Source: Certhia americana (Eukaryota > Chordata > Aves > Passeriformes > Certhiidae). Taken from it: DNA of 64,000 nt. How positions within the stretch are numbered: position 1 is the first letter of the stretch; every line of letters begins with the position of its first letter. The position numbers were made by a program, and so were the translations under genes. Positions 53,381 through 64,000 of the stretch are shown here, piece after piece. The notes beneath the pieces were generated by a model that made no database searches, was not told the origin of the DNA, and was given only the letters and a program-made list of their open reading frames with translations. The DNA is taken from NCBI GenBank assembly GCA_018697195.1, contig CM031866.1, positions 10,685,469 to 10,749,468 of the forward strand, written 5' to 3'.

Positions 53381-55530
53381 ATTTATTTATACTACCACCT
53401 CTATTGTATCACCAGAACATATCAGCAGCAGATACCACAAGGCAAAATCTCACTCTCCCAAGGTCCTTCTTGCAAGTTTTCCATTATATATTCAGCCCAG
53501 TTTAGCTTGATGTGATTTAATGTAGATGGAAGACACATTCCTGACAGATTTCACAGCCCAATCCTAAACATGGAGATGCTGGAACCAACCAGAACATTTT
53601 AATAACAAGCATTTATTCTCCTGTCCATATTCCGAGAAAGGCAAACTGTTTTGGGTGGAAGAGCTCGGGATTTGCAAACAACTCACATGGCAATTTTACT
53701 GAAAGCAATGAAATACTGGCACAAAGAGAAAACTGACAACTACCTTAAAATCAAAGCTTAAAGCAATCTCCTTAAGTGGTGCTTTGAGCCTTCCTGCTGG
53801 AAAAACATTTCTGTCAGGTTAATTTTATGAATCATATCATGGCAGGACACAATATTCTTTGCTTCATCACTGCCAAGTTTATTATCTAAAGACAAGAATG
53901 CTAATGTTGAAGAAACTCTAATGGGAATGACCACTTCTGACATGTTAATGAAATGGTGCCTGTGCCACAGAGCTACACATCATAATGAACATGTGATCTG
54001 ATTTGTGCTAGAGGAACATTGTCAGAGACAGGCACATAAATAGATGACCCCAAAGAAAACCAAGCAGTAAAGCACAATTAAGTTTCACCACAGCAACAGA
54101 AATGCAAAAAACAAGTTTGAACTGGATGTCTTAAGCAGGTCTATTTTTGTTTTAACATAAATCAATGCCAGAAAAAGACCACACAGTCTTACCCACACAG
54201 AAATAGATAATACAGCTTTTTATGCTGACAAACTACTGGTGGGACTCTATTGGAGAGAAACACTTTTCTGATACTTAGAAACCGTCAATGTCATTTATGA
54301 GCTACTTGCAAGTACAGGAAAACCTCAAGATAGTGCCATCCATTACACAAATTTACTCTTTTGGGTCCTTATAGAGAGAGGAGGATTTGGAAATACTTAG
54401 CAGAAAGTAATATAATCCAACAGACTTAGTCTGCATATAAGAAAACATCCTGCCTCATACTGCCATGTTGCACTTCCTCTAGTTTTCCTACCAAAGTGTT
54501 TGTTTCAGTAAAAATACCTGAAAATACATGGGGTAAGGAGGTGGAAGCTGACAAAACAGTTGAAATATGGATGCAATACAATCATTTTCCTGCTGACTCC
54601 CAAATGTCCCAAACTCACAGGGCACACAGCAGTAGAACAGTGAGGCCTCCTGGTATTAAAGGGTTTGGTGCAGCCTCTGTTAACCTGCCAGTTCAGCACA
54701 GACAGTACAGACTGACTGACCTCTGGTTACCTCTTGAACCAACTCCTCCATGCAAACTGGTCATGTGTTCTCTTCCTTCTAGCCTGCTTCTTCACACCTT
54801 ATCTCCCTTCCTGGAAAACAGATTCATCCTACAAGATCAACCAAGTCACAAAGAAAAGTACTTGTAACACTGTAGAAGATGAGGATACTCTCCACAGAAT
54901 TTTCAATGGAATAACATTCCTTTGTAGAGCTACCTCTGCAGCTCTGTTTCTGAGACAATTGGGTGCTGGATCAAGATCTGGAGGATTGCCAGCACTGAAA
55001 TGCTGAGGTTCTGCAGGGCCTGAGCTCCCCACCTCAGCCAGGACTCCTGTTACACAGCAGCAGCTTTGTTACACCAAACAGCCCCGTGGCTCAGCTCAGG
55101 GCTGCAACCATCTTCAATTCAGCCAATGGCACATTCCCAGGCTCCCAACTCCACAGCAATGGCTTATGTTTGCACTAAACTTGAAAATATGGTATTCTGC
55201 CATCTGTGAATAACAAGAGATACTGAAATCTCCTCTGATGCCTAAAAACAAAATCACACTCTGGCAGTATTGAAAAAAAAAAAAAAAAAAGAATTGGATA
55301 ACGTGAGCTGGCACACAAATGCTGCTTAAAAAGTGTAGTCCTTCACTATTTTGGTATCTCCGACTGAGAAACAGGACATGTAAATTATTAATGGACTCAT
55401 GATTTCTGTGATGTTACACTCTTCATCACTTTGTTCAGATGCAAAGACAAACAATTAAAATAGAAAGTAGTTCTTAATACGCAAAAAACACTGCTACACA
55501 TGATGGAAAAGAATATTTAGCAAGTATCAA
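53381..55530. other. Intergenic gap between convergent genes
   Basis: This is AT-rich DNA between the two presumed cleavage sites. It contains an 18-base A tract at 55273-55290 and no recognised gene. Open frames of up to 123 codons (54496-54867, plus) show no family resemblance. Depending on the true poly(A) sites, part of it may be 3' UTR. Confidence 0.5.
55273..55290. repeat. Poly(A) tract, 18 bases
   Basis: An uninterrupted A run between the two convergent genes. A simple homopolymer repeat. Confidence 0.85.
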
Positions 55531-55555
55531 ACTGATTTTTTTAATAAAACTGAAT

Positions 55556-55561
55556 TTTATT
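55556..55561 (-). terminator. AP4E1: Candidate distal poly(A) signal of AP4E1 (AATAAA)
   Basis: A canonical hexamer on the minus strand with a GT/T-rich stretch at about 55483-55505 downstream. A proximal alternative is at 56227-56232. Confidence 0.35.
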
Positions 55562-56226
55562 CAACTGCAAGAAATGCAAGTATGGTGATAGATTCAGAAC
55601 AGTATTTGTTGGGTAATTAAAAAATAAAGACTGACACAGGTACAATTCCCTGCAAACTCCTTTAAGTGATGTTACCATGAAGCAATTAGAATCAGAATAC
55701 TGACACCTTAACAGACACTATTCATACAGTGAAAAAGGTTACAGAGAACATTACTTTAACAACAGAAGGCATTGTTGTCTTTGCAGTTCTTTAAACACCA
55801 GGACATTGAACATCTCCTTGCTGAAATGGTGTAAATGCATAGGCCACAAACAGATACTTGTATTAGAGTTCCTATGATTACAGAAGTCCAATTGCATAAC
55901 ACAAGTCTGATTTACCAGCAGGGAAATCATCTGCTGGAAATCATTCCACTATAGATAATTTCTCATTTATATAAATTGTCTTGAAGTGCCAAGTAAACAT
56001 TGAAGTATGCAGAACATTAAATATATTTACAGGTTCAGTGCACTTTAAATTCCTCAGTAAGAGGGTACTGAAACAACAATAAAAAAGGATATTTGCTTGG
56101 ATAATTATACTTGTGATAACACAAGTAGCTTGACATTAAAAAAAAAAAAATTGCTATCAGCACATTAACATCCTTACAACAATTTCATGAACATTTACCA
56201 AGACATCAGCAAAGTAAAAGAATACT

Positions 56227-56232
56227 TTATTT
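56227..56232 (-). terminator. AP4E1: Candidate proximal poly(A) signal of AP4E1 (AATAAA)
   Basis: A canonical hexamer on the minus strand, followed within about 20-45 bases by a T/G-rich stretch (tttgctgatgtcttgg). It would give a 3' UTR of about 1.3 kb. Proximal and distal sites could both be used. Confidence 0.35.
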
Positions 56233-57578
56233 TCCTTTACAACCAGTGCTTATCAGGTGAGAACCAGTAATGCTGAAATATAAGTTTCCTTGTTACTATT
56301 AAACACACAAAGGAGAGAATTTTACCACAGAATCCCTTCATACCACATTTGAACTGTGTGTACAATCTTGGATGTTTAAATAGAAAACATAACCAGCTAT
56401 AAATAATACTAACCAGTACTGTCTTTCATTTAGCATCTAAATAAATTAAGACTGCTGGATTTTCAAGATTGTGAGGTTACTTCAGGAAGAGGAGACAATC
56501 TGCTCAGATACATTTTCCACGTTTGCTGCTCTGGTTTAATCCCTCATGCCTTGCTGCAGTTCCCAGCCATGCACATACAACACAGCCACATCTCTGCAAG
56601 TCAGACGTTTGATGAGTCATACTGAGGCTATAAATAATTAGAAGTAAAAATAAATGGAAGTTTTCCCCTTGTGAATTTTCATGCACAGGGATTTTGTCCA
56701 GATTAAATTTACAGGGTGGACTGGAAAGCAATGAACATGTTCACTACTCAACAATCAAGGAGTCAACATGTCCTCAGCCAAGTGCCCCCAGCCCAATCAT
56801 CTCAGACCTGAACCACAAGGAACTTCACCTTAGGCATGCACAAATACCCAGTGACTGTAACAGAACCCTGTGGAAAGGGAATGAGACTGAAATATAGGGC
56901 AGGAAGAACTGCAGACAGGAACTAACCTGAAGGGCTTTAGATAATCCCTCAGGATTGTGCTTCCAAACAATTTCATATGCCTGACTCTTACCAAAAACCT
57001 ATTTAGATGCTATCCCTTCCATGGTAAATATCAAAGATCATGGGAAGTGTTTTGCTCCCTAGAATCTTTTAACTGTTTTAAAACCATGCATTTGTTGCTA
57101 CATAAGTTATTTTATATAACCACCAATATAGATCTTGTTGCCAGCAGTGCTTAAAAATAGCTTTAGAAAAATTATCAAAATAAAATTAGATAACTGATCA
57201 AGTCTGACCTCATAATGGAAACATGTTTTCTTCAAAATCATATTTAAGTAGTTGCCATGAGGAATAAGTGTTGGCATCTATAAAAGCTGTGTAATAAAAA
57301 TAAATACTTTCAGTCATTTACAACAAAATTAATATACATTTCACTTACACAGGTAACAATACTTTAATGTACTGTACAGTCCTGAGCATGTTTTTGCAGG
57401 GATAATTTAGGTCACAATTTTTCCCCCACAAGTCCACTTGGACATTGCCAGCTGGAAGAAAACTTTTAATACTTGAAGAAGCAGTATCTTAGATTAGCTT
57501 TGGTAACTATCTGTGCAACTGTATAAATCTTTGATTTGCTTTCACACACCAAACGGATTAAGGCAGGCACTATTGCTC

Positions 57579-57739
57579 TTAGGATTCCTCCATCACCTTC
57601 TGACACTGATAGAGCAAACCATCTGGGAGAGCAGCACAAGGGGATCTGAACCACAGGGCCAGCATCCCTGAGTGAGTACGGCAGTGAAGCAGACAGGGCA
57701 CAGATGGAAGGAGCTGGCAGGCCAGAATTCCCTCATTAC
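57579..57739 (-). CDS. AP4E1: AP4E1 last coding exon (ear domain C-terminus)
   Basis: The exon opens after the acceptor ctctcag (AG at 57741-57740), and its first two bases complete a Gly codon begun in the preceding exon. It encodes the final 53 residues (window residues 538-590), with recognisable AP-4 epsilon blocks such as GILACQLLPSVPCLLHC, LALWFRSPC and LLYQCQKVMEES. It ends at TAA (57581-57579). This is the end of the C-terminal appendage (ear) of the epsilon subunit. From published work, the AP-4 ears bind the accessory protein tepsin. The reading frame is intact. Confidence 0.95.
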
Positions 57740-58180
57740 CTGAGAGACCACAGGAAAAAATGAAGCAACAATTAGCAAGTAACAACTGCTATACCAGACT
57801 TAACAGAAAATGCATCTTCACACTCCACATCTGCTATTTTCCCCTACTCTTACCTCTAACTCATGGAACACATGACCACAAATCATGCTAAAACCCCAGC
57901 TGTATTTGTCATACAGCTTCATTCCCTTTTTGTCCTACCCAAAACTCTGCACAGTGCAAGTTCTCCCTTGTAAAATCCACTGTTTGCTGAACACTAGTAC
58001 CTTTACATCACCTTCCCACAGACCTCTGAGTGAGGCAAGCCAAGTCCATGGGACACCAGTCTCTGGTTTAGCACACTCCCTAACATTCCCTGCCTTAACC
58101 TGTAAGATACTCTCTTCCATGTACCTGTTTTCCTGTGACAAATTATCCTGTGAGCAACCCTAGAGTATACTTTCATTTAC

Positions 58181-58338
58181 CTATAATGTCAACTCTGTGG
58201 AGTTTCAGCTTCTGCTGCAGTGTATCCAGGGCTGCTGAAAGGGAATCTTGGCAAGATGACATTTTTATATTCTGTTTCACATCATTGGAAAGGGACAACC
58301 ACAGCTTCCCAAAGTCTTCTGTAGTCATTGCCATTGGC
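58181..58338 (-). CDS. AP4E1: AP4E1 coding exon, ear domain
   Basis: The exon follows an acceptor (ccttttag, AG at 58340-58339) and ends at a donor (ATTATAG/gtaaat). Its 158 bases start in phase 2 and end in phase 1, which fits both neighbours. It encodes window residues 485-538, including PMAMTTEDFGKLWLSLSNDVKQ and LDTLQQKLKLHRVDII. These match the platform part of the AP-4 epsilon ear as I know it from mammals. The substitution pattern is conservative and there is no stop. Confidence 0.95.
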
Positions 58339-59024
58339 CTAAAAGGAAGTTCACATTTCTTAAGCCATATAACACATATAAATCAGAATATCTTCAGTCT
58401 CAAAAAAAGCCCTGTATATGGAAGCAACTGGACAACAGAGCACACAATAAGTAAATACATATTAGTCTAATCAAACCCCCCCCTCTTTCCAGCTTAACAT
58501 TTAAAAAATGTTTCTAATCCTTGCTTTTGATTTCTAAATTTTAAAAATTAATTTTCAAATTAGACTTCAAAGGAAAAGCCTGTTGGACAAAGGATACTTG
58601 TTTCTTCCTACTCCTAAAATGAATGCAGTGTTCAAAAATTAAAAGAATGAGCTCTCTTCTTCCTTTGCAAAAGCTGTCAACCTTTTCATACAATGTTCTG
58701 GACTCTGCACTCAAACCACTTGTTTCCTCTTGACATGTTTACATTATGTCATATTTTAAAGCATCATGTCCTTCTGTTCTCTGTTCTGTTAGCCTTGTCA
58801 AAAACAGTTACTGTCTGTTCTCCCTGCATTTGTACTTCTTGCAGGAACTTTACCCCTTTATTGCAAGTGTAAAATAACCCTTTATTATCTTTACCAACCA
58901 CCTCAGACTTGAATTGGCTGCTCAAGGTGAAGCCTTCTATTTTCATAGTCAATATCCAAATCACGCCACCCTAATACTGAGCTGAATACAAGTGTCTTTA
59001 AAAACTGCAGCTTATTTTATTTAC

Positions 59025-59209
59025 CTGATGAAGTCCATCAATGATAAAGTCACTGAAAATTCAAGGCGAGTTTCCATCTCTGACTGGTAACTAGCAAAGC
59101 CAGAAATAACAGCCTGTGTACAGACTTTGTCCATCCTCACACATTTCTGGCAATATTCCACACTTTGAGCTTCAATTACAGGAAACTGGGAGGTGGCGCT
59201 CTCCAAAAT
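59025..59209 (-). CDS. AP4E1: AP4E1 coding exon, start of ear domain
   Basis: The acceptor is tatatag (AG at 59211-59210) and the donor is TTCATCAG/gtaaat. The 185 bases encode window residues 424-484 plus two bases of an Arg codon. The C-terminal part (SYQSEMETRLEFSVTLSL followed by MDFIR) is the clearly conserved beta-sandwich segment of the epsilon ear. The first 30 residues are less conserved. An upstream ATG inside the exon is not a start, since the frame continues from the previous exon at phase 0. Confidence 0.93.
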
Positions 59210-60533
59210 CTATATAATGTCATAAAAGGAATAAATGTAAGTCTTGCTGTCAAGTTGTGCAAGTGATTCAGATACAGCTATAAAACTGTGTAAGTGCCTT
59301 TCATTTCTGTTGATTTTTCTTGGAGTATTGGACAAGTGAACAGAGCTACCATTTCTCAGCCCTCATGAAGGATAAATCAATCATTAACACCTACACTCTA
59401 GGAGATGCACAGCATCAGTGAAACTAACCTCTGACAACTGGCTTCTCCCAGCTCCAAAGAACTGCACCAAGAACCTGAACTCTGTAGCTCAGTCCCAAAG
59501 CAAGCAGCATCACAACATACCTCAAGGTGTATTCTAAAAGCATGAAGTTGAGAAAACATCACTAATAAAAAGGAGGATTTCTAGATTACTCAGCAGTTCC
59601 TGGCTCTCCAAACAAACTGGTAACAGAAATTCTATCCAGGGTCGTGGTCTGGGTGGGAATTTAAGTGAATTACAAGAAAAATCTAGACAGAAGATGCTCA
59701 CTCTCTATCAATGCCAAGACAAGTTTGATTCAAGTCAAAAATGGAAAGAAAAGGGACTCCACAACCAGTCAGCAGCTCTTGATTAAGTCAATTCTAAAAG
59801 AAACATTCTTTTTATCTGGTTATCAATTGCTGAGTTGTTTAATAATTCTGTGCTTTCAGAACAGAATTGGATAGTCGTACCAATTGGCAATTCCTAAATA
59901 TCCTTCCAAATATTTAAATGAAGTTTTAATTATGACTAAAACATGTTTTTACCAACCATATTTAAATCCCTAATACAGTCAATGTAAAAATAAACTGATC
60001 AACTCCTTTGCACCCTCAACTAAATGTATGAGAGTGAACCATAACTGATGTCCTTGAAAAAATAACTGAAAGAAGCTTAACACAAATTTGGTGTCAGGAA
60101 AACATCAAGTATGCCATCAGGTAAATACAAATGAATGCACAAGCACAATAGTCACACCCAGACAGAAGAAAGCTACACAGTGAGGTGAACTCAAGTCATA
60201 CCACTCCAAGCAGGACCAGTGGGGTTTGGATTTGGTTTAGTCTTTGCATTCAGAATGGAAAAGTCACACATATTCATTATACAGAGGCAAACAAAATCAA
60301 GGCAAATTGGAAAAGTGAGAGGCTAACTTTTATAGCCAATGACAGTAATTTCATAGTGAGATGTCTTTCACCTCCTTTAAAAATATGTGTAACAACTGTA
60401 CCACAGATTTTAAGGAAATACTTTGGAAAAAGGCATGGCTATCACATCAAACCAAAAACTGCACACTTAAACGCAAGCAAAAAGCAAGAAGTTCCAAGTG
60501 AACTCAAAATACAATGGAAACCAAGTTTCTTAC

Positions 60534-61112
60534 CTGAAAGTGTTCTGTTTCTTCAAACACTAAGTTCACAGCACATAGTGCAGAAGTGGTTTTATTTGAA
60601 ACAAAAACAACGAGTAACAGAGAGTCATCTGTCCACACCTTACATAAATGCAGAGCTAAGGCATCACTCTGACAAAGTCCCACTACTTCAGAGTGAGGCA
60701 GCTCTTCAAGCTCTTCTGGTAAGGAAGGGACCAATGGTGTTTCACTGGCACTTTGACTTTGAGCACTTGGAGAAGGCTGAAAAATTTCAATATTGCTATC
60801 AGCAAACAAAGATGACTGTGACAGCCTGTTATCTGAAAGTCTGTCATCCAGCACAGATTTTCTGAGGGACTGGGGTGTTTCAAATGCTAAATTGTCTTCT
60901 ACAGTATCTGAAGAACAAGGGGAGGCTTTCCTTAACCTTGTGTGTGTGCTTCCCTCAGAGTCTTCCATATTAATAGGTACAGTATCAAGTAAAGGACCAA
61001 AATCTGAAGCAGCACTGTTTTGGAAGTCTGATGCCTCCTCACTCAGCTGTTGAGCTTCATTTATCTTTGATTTCCTTTTGAACTTGTGAGTAGCTGTTTC
61101 TGCTTTGCCCAT
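60534..61112 (-). CDS. AP4E1: AP4E1 large hinge exon
   Basis: This is the largest exon seen, at 579 bases or exactly 193 codons (window residues 231-423), phase 0 at both ends. The acceptor is ccttttcag (AG at 61114-61113) and the donor is CACTTTCAG/gtaaga. It begins MGKAETATHKFKRKSK, which matches the start of this region in mammalian AP4E1. It then runs through a Ser/Asp/Glu-rich, probably unstructured hinge before the first ear strands (HLCKVWTDDSLLLVVFVSNKT). A short NIEIFQPSPSAQ motif resembles the mammalian protein. Hinge sequence is otherwise divergent, as usual for adaptor large subunits. The internal ATG at the exon start is not an initiator. Confidence 0.95.
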
Positions 61113-61827
61113 CTGAAAAGGAAACAGGAAAAAAATGGGTGGAAAAGTTCCTAGCAACCAGTTGTGTTACTGTTAATACCATGCAGCAGTGAGGAAGGAC
61201 CAAGGAATCAAACAGATGACAAATACAAATAGATTCCAAACATTTTAATGGATCCAGGGGTTTGCTGTGTCTCTTACAGAATATTAAATTAGCTTATAAT
61301 GCAAGAATGACTGGATTCTCCTCAAAAAAAAAAAAAAAGCTCTTATTAAAGACTAAGCAAAGATAGTTTCTGGTTATCCAGTGCTGAGTGCCAAATTTGA
61401 GCTGGCTAATATGATACCAGTCTTATATTACCTGATAGTGAATTCTTTTGTGTTCCACATACTACTATACATAAATTAAAAAATGGCCTTGACATAGGGT
61501 GTCAAATTCTAGCCTTACATCCAAATGAATGGTGACAGCTCTGCAAGACTGGATCAAGGAGCAGTTGTTCAGGAAAACTGACACTAAAACTCGGAGCACA
61601 ACATATAAACAGAGGAAGGTTCTAGTTACCAAATCAGATCTGCCTCAGAGGTTGCTTCATCAAGCTGTTTCAGGTTTCAGTAAAATATCACACTGCAAAA
61701 GCAATTCTCAATAGCTTTTCAATGACTTGGGGGGGGGTGTTTGATCACCATTTGCATACAAGTATCTACAATTCTAAATAACACCATATGCAAACTTTAA
61801 ACTGCAAGTCTCAAAAGAATCACTCAC

Positions 61828-62083
61828 CAGGTTGACACCAGCACTTGATCCCAGCCCAACGAACAAAGTTGATGCTAACTGCTGCTTCTCTTTGTCTTCC
61901 TCAGACAGGCTGGGACCTTGGTCAGGCTGCAATGCAGGAGGCTCCCCCACCTGCACTGCTAATAAGCTGCCACAAGGCACTGTTTCTGGCTCGTTTCCTT
62001 TCCCTGTTTTGTTTTCTTTCTTTGGAAGGTAACCTTCCTTTCCCCACAGCTTTCGTACTCCCTCAAGTTTCAGAGTATTTGTC
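61828..62083 (-). CDS. AP4E1: AP4E1 coding exon, hinge
   Basis: The acceptor is cctttttag (AG at 62085-62084) and the donor is AACCTG/gtgagt. The 256 bases enter in phase 2 and leave in phase 0, encoding window residues 145-230. Conserved blocks TLKLEGVRKLWGKEGYLPKK and QQLASTLFVGLGSSAGVNL flank a variable, Pro/Glu-rich middle. The conserved blocks identify AP-4 epsilon. Their role within the hinge is unknown to me. Confidence 0.95.
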
Positions 62084-62663
62084 CTAAAAAGGCAAACAAA
62101 ACAAAGCAGGATCAGCCATATCAACATTCATAAAAACATGCCAGCACTCAAACACCATTCACTACTTTGGTACTTTGATAGACAAGAGTGAGCAGTAAAA
62201 TATAAAGTATAATAGAAAGGTTTCCTGCATACCAGTTTAGTAGAGTATAAATGAAGTTATTGATTTGTATGAAACTGTGGATATGGAATTAATGTGTAGT
62301 GCACTAAAAATAAAATGAGCATCTTACACTGCAAACCTTAGCCTCACTTTTATCTTTAGAAAAAGAAAGATGGCAGAAAAAATAGTAAACAATGTCATCA
62401 TCAGGCAATCCTGTCCCAATTTTACTGCATTAACTATCACCTAAAGTGCAATCTGTGAAGAAAGTGGAAGAAGAGTCTGACCACATCAGCTGTTTTCCCA
62501 GTTATTACACAGATGCCCCCATGTGATTTTCTTCTTACATGAGAGGTTTCTAAGTTCAACTGCATTCTTTCTAGTTCTATGAAATGAAAAAGACCCTGGT
62601 ATCTATGACACTGACAAGAACAGAAGCTTAAGTGTACTTCACTTCAAACACAAATTAACTCAC

Positions 62664-62799
62664 TCCTTGTGCCCCGTCTCAGCACTATTCCCAGAGGTAT
62701 CAGAGCCAAAAGATAAACCAGTTGGGGACTGTCTGCCAGTGACACCAGATGAGGACACACTTGAAGCAAAGGACAATCCATAAGGTTCAAAATTCAGAG
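62664..62799 (-). CDS. AP4E1: AP4E1 coding exon, linker
   Basis: The acceptor is cttgcag (AG at 62801-62800) and the donor is CACAAGGA/gtgagt. The 136 bases encode window residues 100-145, starting ALNFEPYGLSFASS and continuing with TGRQSPTGLSFGSDTSGNSA. This Ser/Gly-rich linker is typical of the epsilon hinge and matches mammalian AP4E1 in order and spacing. Its phases (1 in, 2 out) fit both neighbours. Confidence 0.93.
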
Positions 62800-63164
62800 C
62801 TGCAAGACAGACAGGTTTAAAATTGCAAGGAGGCATGAAAAAAAGTTAGAATGAAATCTATTTTCTGAAAAGATATCCATGTACTGCTGGAGACTTCTCA
62901 GGCTTTCATTTTAATAATCCCCATAAATTTCAAATCCAATACACCAACAAGGATTACAGTAAGACTCTCACCTGCAGAACAAAAATCTATATACATCAGC
63001 TAGACAGAGCTGGAACTAAAATTTAAGTTGAACTTAGCTCTTGTCTACAGACAAGAGCTGCACTACAACACTATTATTTTGAGAAGATAAATTAACTGGA
63101 CACTTAAATTGTTAATACTTATCAGGTAATTTACCACTATTAAATAAATGCAGTAAACTGTCAC

Positions 63165-63279
63165 CTTTTTCCTGAGAAAGTTTCTCCTCTTGTCTCTGGT
63201 GATGAGGTTTATATGGCGCTGCACCATGACCAAGTCCCTCAGCCACAAACCCATCCAGAAAAGATAAGGAAGCATCTAC
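63165..63279 (-). CDS. AP4E1: AP4E1 coding exon, end of trunk to linker
   Basis: The acceptor is gtgtag (AG at 63281-63280) and the donor is GAAAAAG/gtgaca. The 115 bases encode window residues 62-99 plus one base. The peptide VDASLSFLDGFVAEGLGHGA, then APYKPHHQRQEEKLSQEK, matches AP-4 epsilon just after the trunk domain. A second AG four bases downstream would break the frame, so the upstream acceptor is chosen. Confidence 0.93.
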
Positions 63280-63815
63280 CTACACAGAATTAAAAGGAAT
63301 GAAAAGGCAATGAAAATATTTGCTCTGTGTGAGCCTGATGTTACCAGAAGAATTTTGTGTCTTATCAACAAATCACAATCTTCATGTCACATCTCCCATC
63401 AGCCAATTAAGATGCTATATGGACAGAATCTTTTCCATCATTTACTGTAGAAATTCCATGGTCAAAATCAGTAGGTTTTAAATACTGTACAGTACTGCAC
63501 CACTAAAGCAGACCTACCTCATCTTTGAAAAAACAAAAGACAACTAAAAATAAACCAGTTTATGAAATTATAATTTTGCTAAAAGCTACTCCTGCTTACT
63601 TAACTAAAACACTATGGTTCTTTATCTTTCAGTACAGAACACTATTGATTCATTCCATAGGCCTGAAAAAGTGTCTCTGAAAACACACTTTAAGCAGACT
63701 TGCACCCAGTGAGAACTGCAAATACCATTCATTTTGAAAACACCTTTTCACCAAAATATTCATCCCCCTGAACTACAAAGAGGTTCATAAAAAACACACA
63801 TGGCATGTGTCTTAC

Positions 63816-64000
63816 CACCAGGTCACTGCAACTAGCATCAAATGGAAGCAAGCTCTTCATCACTGCTGTGTCTTCACACAGATGCTTCAATTCAAAGGCA
63901 TATTGTCTCAGGCATGTGTCCAGAGAGCTGCTGAGTTCTTGGATTAGTTCATCCACTGTTTTTGAGCAGGAGGTGTGTGATGCTATCTTGGTGACTGCAG
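63816..64000 (-). CDS. AP4E1: AP4E1 coding exon, trunk domain, cut by window edge
   Basis: The exon ends at a donor (GACCTGGTG/gtaaga, GT at 63815-63814), and its upstream part runs to or past the end of the window. The visible 61 codons begin AVTKIASHTS and include SSSLDTCLRQYAFELKHL and VMKSLLPFDASCSDLV. These belong to the C-terminal part of the helical epsilon trunk. AP4E1 is the large epsilon subunit of the AP-4 complex, with AP4B1, AP4M1 and AP4S1. The complex acts at the trans-Golgi network in clathrin-independent sorting, for example of ATG9A, and loss in people causes spastic paraplegia. About half of the roughly 1,140-residue protein lies outside the window. Confidence 0.94.

Larger units (their letters stand above)
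55531..57578 (-). other. AP4E1: Probable AP4E1 3' UTR
   Basis: This region follows the AP4E1 stop codon on the minus strand and has no further coding sequence. Minus-strand AATAAA hexamers (TTTATT on the plus strand) lie at 56227-56232 and 55556-55561. Both have TG-rich DNA downstream in the minus direction, the second being tgtgtagcagtgtttttt about 50 bases on. The UTR would be about 1.3 or 2.0 kb long. Which site is used cannot be told from sequence. Confidence 0.4.
57740..63815 (-). other. AP4E1: Seven AP4E1 introns
   Basis: In gene order the introns are 63815-63280, 63164-62800, 62663-62084, 61827-61113, 60533-59210, 59024-58339 and 58180-57740. They are all short (about 0.37-1.32 kb) and all start with GT and end with AG on the minus strand. 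Phases are 0, 1, 2, 0, 0, 2, 1. Nothing else was recognised in them beyond short homopolymers (A tract at about 61324-61337, G9 near 61730) and a long plus-strand open frame that shadows part of the 60534-61112 exon. Confidence 0.9.

Noticed and set aside
60185..60865. 226-codon plus-strand open frame
   Set aside because: Its right half is antisense to the well-supported AP4E1 hinge exon, and the left half lies in the adjoining intron with no family resemblance. It is a shadow frame.
1..64000. CRISPR array, operon, tRNA/rRNA genes, or endogenous retrovirus
   Set aside because: There are no regularly spaced repeats, no tRNA or rRNA sequence that I recognised, and no gag/pol/env-like frames or paired LTRs. 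The sequence is vertebrate nuclear DNA.

Overview
The window looks like bird nuclear DNA. It is AT-rich and gene-poor, with long introns. It carries recognisable CR1 LINE 3' ends, clearest at about 1700-1820, where the end matches the avian form (a 'ttggact...ttccaacc...gattctatgattc' tail). It also has one sharp CpG-island promoter at about 8640-9320. No bacterial, organellar or viral gene was seen.

Two protein-coding genes can be supported. TNFAIP8L3 (TIPE3), on the + strand, is present with its complete coding sequence. A 52-base first coding exon (9004-9055) lies in the CpG island, a 41.3-kb intron follows, and a second exon (50339-50901) encodes nearly all of the protein, for 204 residues in total. 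AP4E1 (epsilon subunit of the AP-4 adaptor), on the - strand, enters from the right edge. Eight coding exons between 64000 and 57579 join in frame to give its C-terminal 590 residues, which cover the hinge and the ear (appendage) domain, ending in a TAA stop. The two genes converge tail to tail with 6.7 kb between stop codons. This is the same arrangement as I recall for human 15q21, where CYP19A1 lies on the far side of TNFAIP8L3. No CYP19A1 coding sequence was found in the first 8.6 kb.

Layout: 1-8640 is intergenic DNA with a CR1 copy and small repeats. 8640-9320 is the promoter and first exon. 9056-50338 is a single huge intron with another CR1 relic, homopolymer tracts, GT-rich low-complexity DNA and small hairpins. 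50339-50901 is the main TNFAIP8L3 exon. 50902-57578 holds the two facing 3' UTRs. 57579-64000 holds AP4E1 exons and introns.

The two genes do not form a pathway. TIPE3 is known as a phosphoinositide-binding and transfer protein that promotes PI3K-AKT and ERK signalling. AP4E1 works in AP-4 vesicle formation at the trans-Golgi network. I see no convincing new biological system. The best leads are an uninterrupted in-frame N-terminal extension upstream of the short TNFAIP8L3 start, a 23-nt microexon-like element in its intron (12094-12116), and an unexplained protein-like open frame on the minus strand at 25924-26109.
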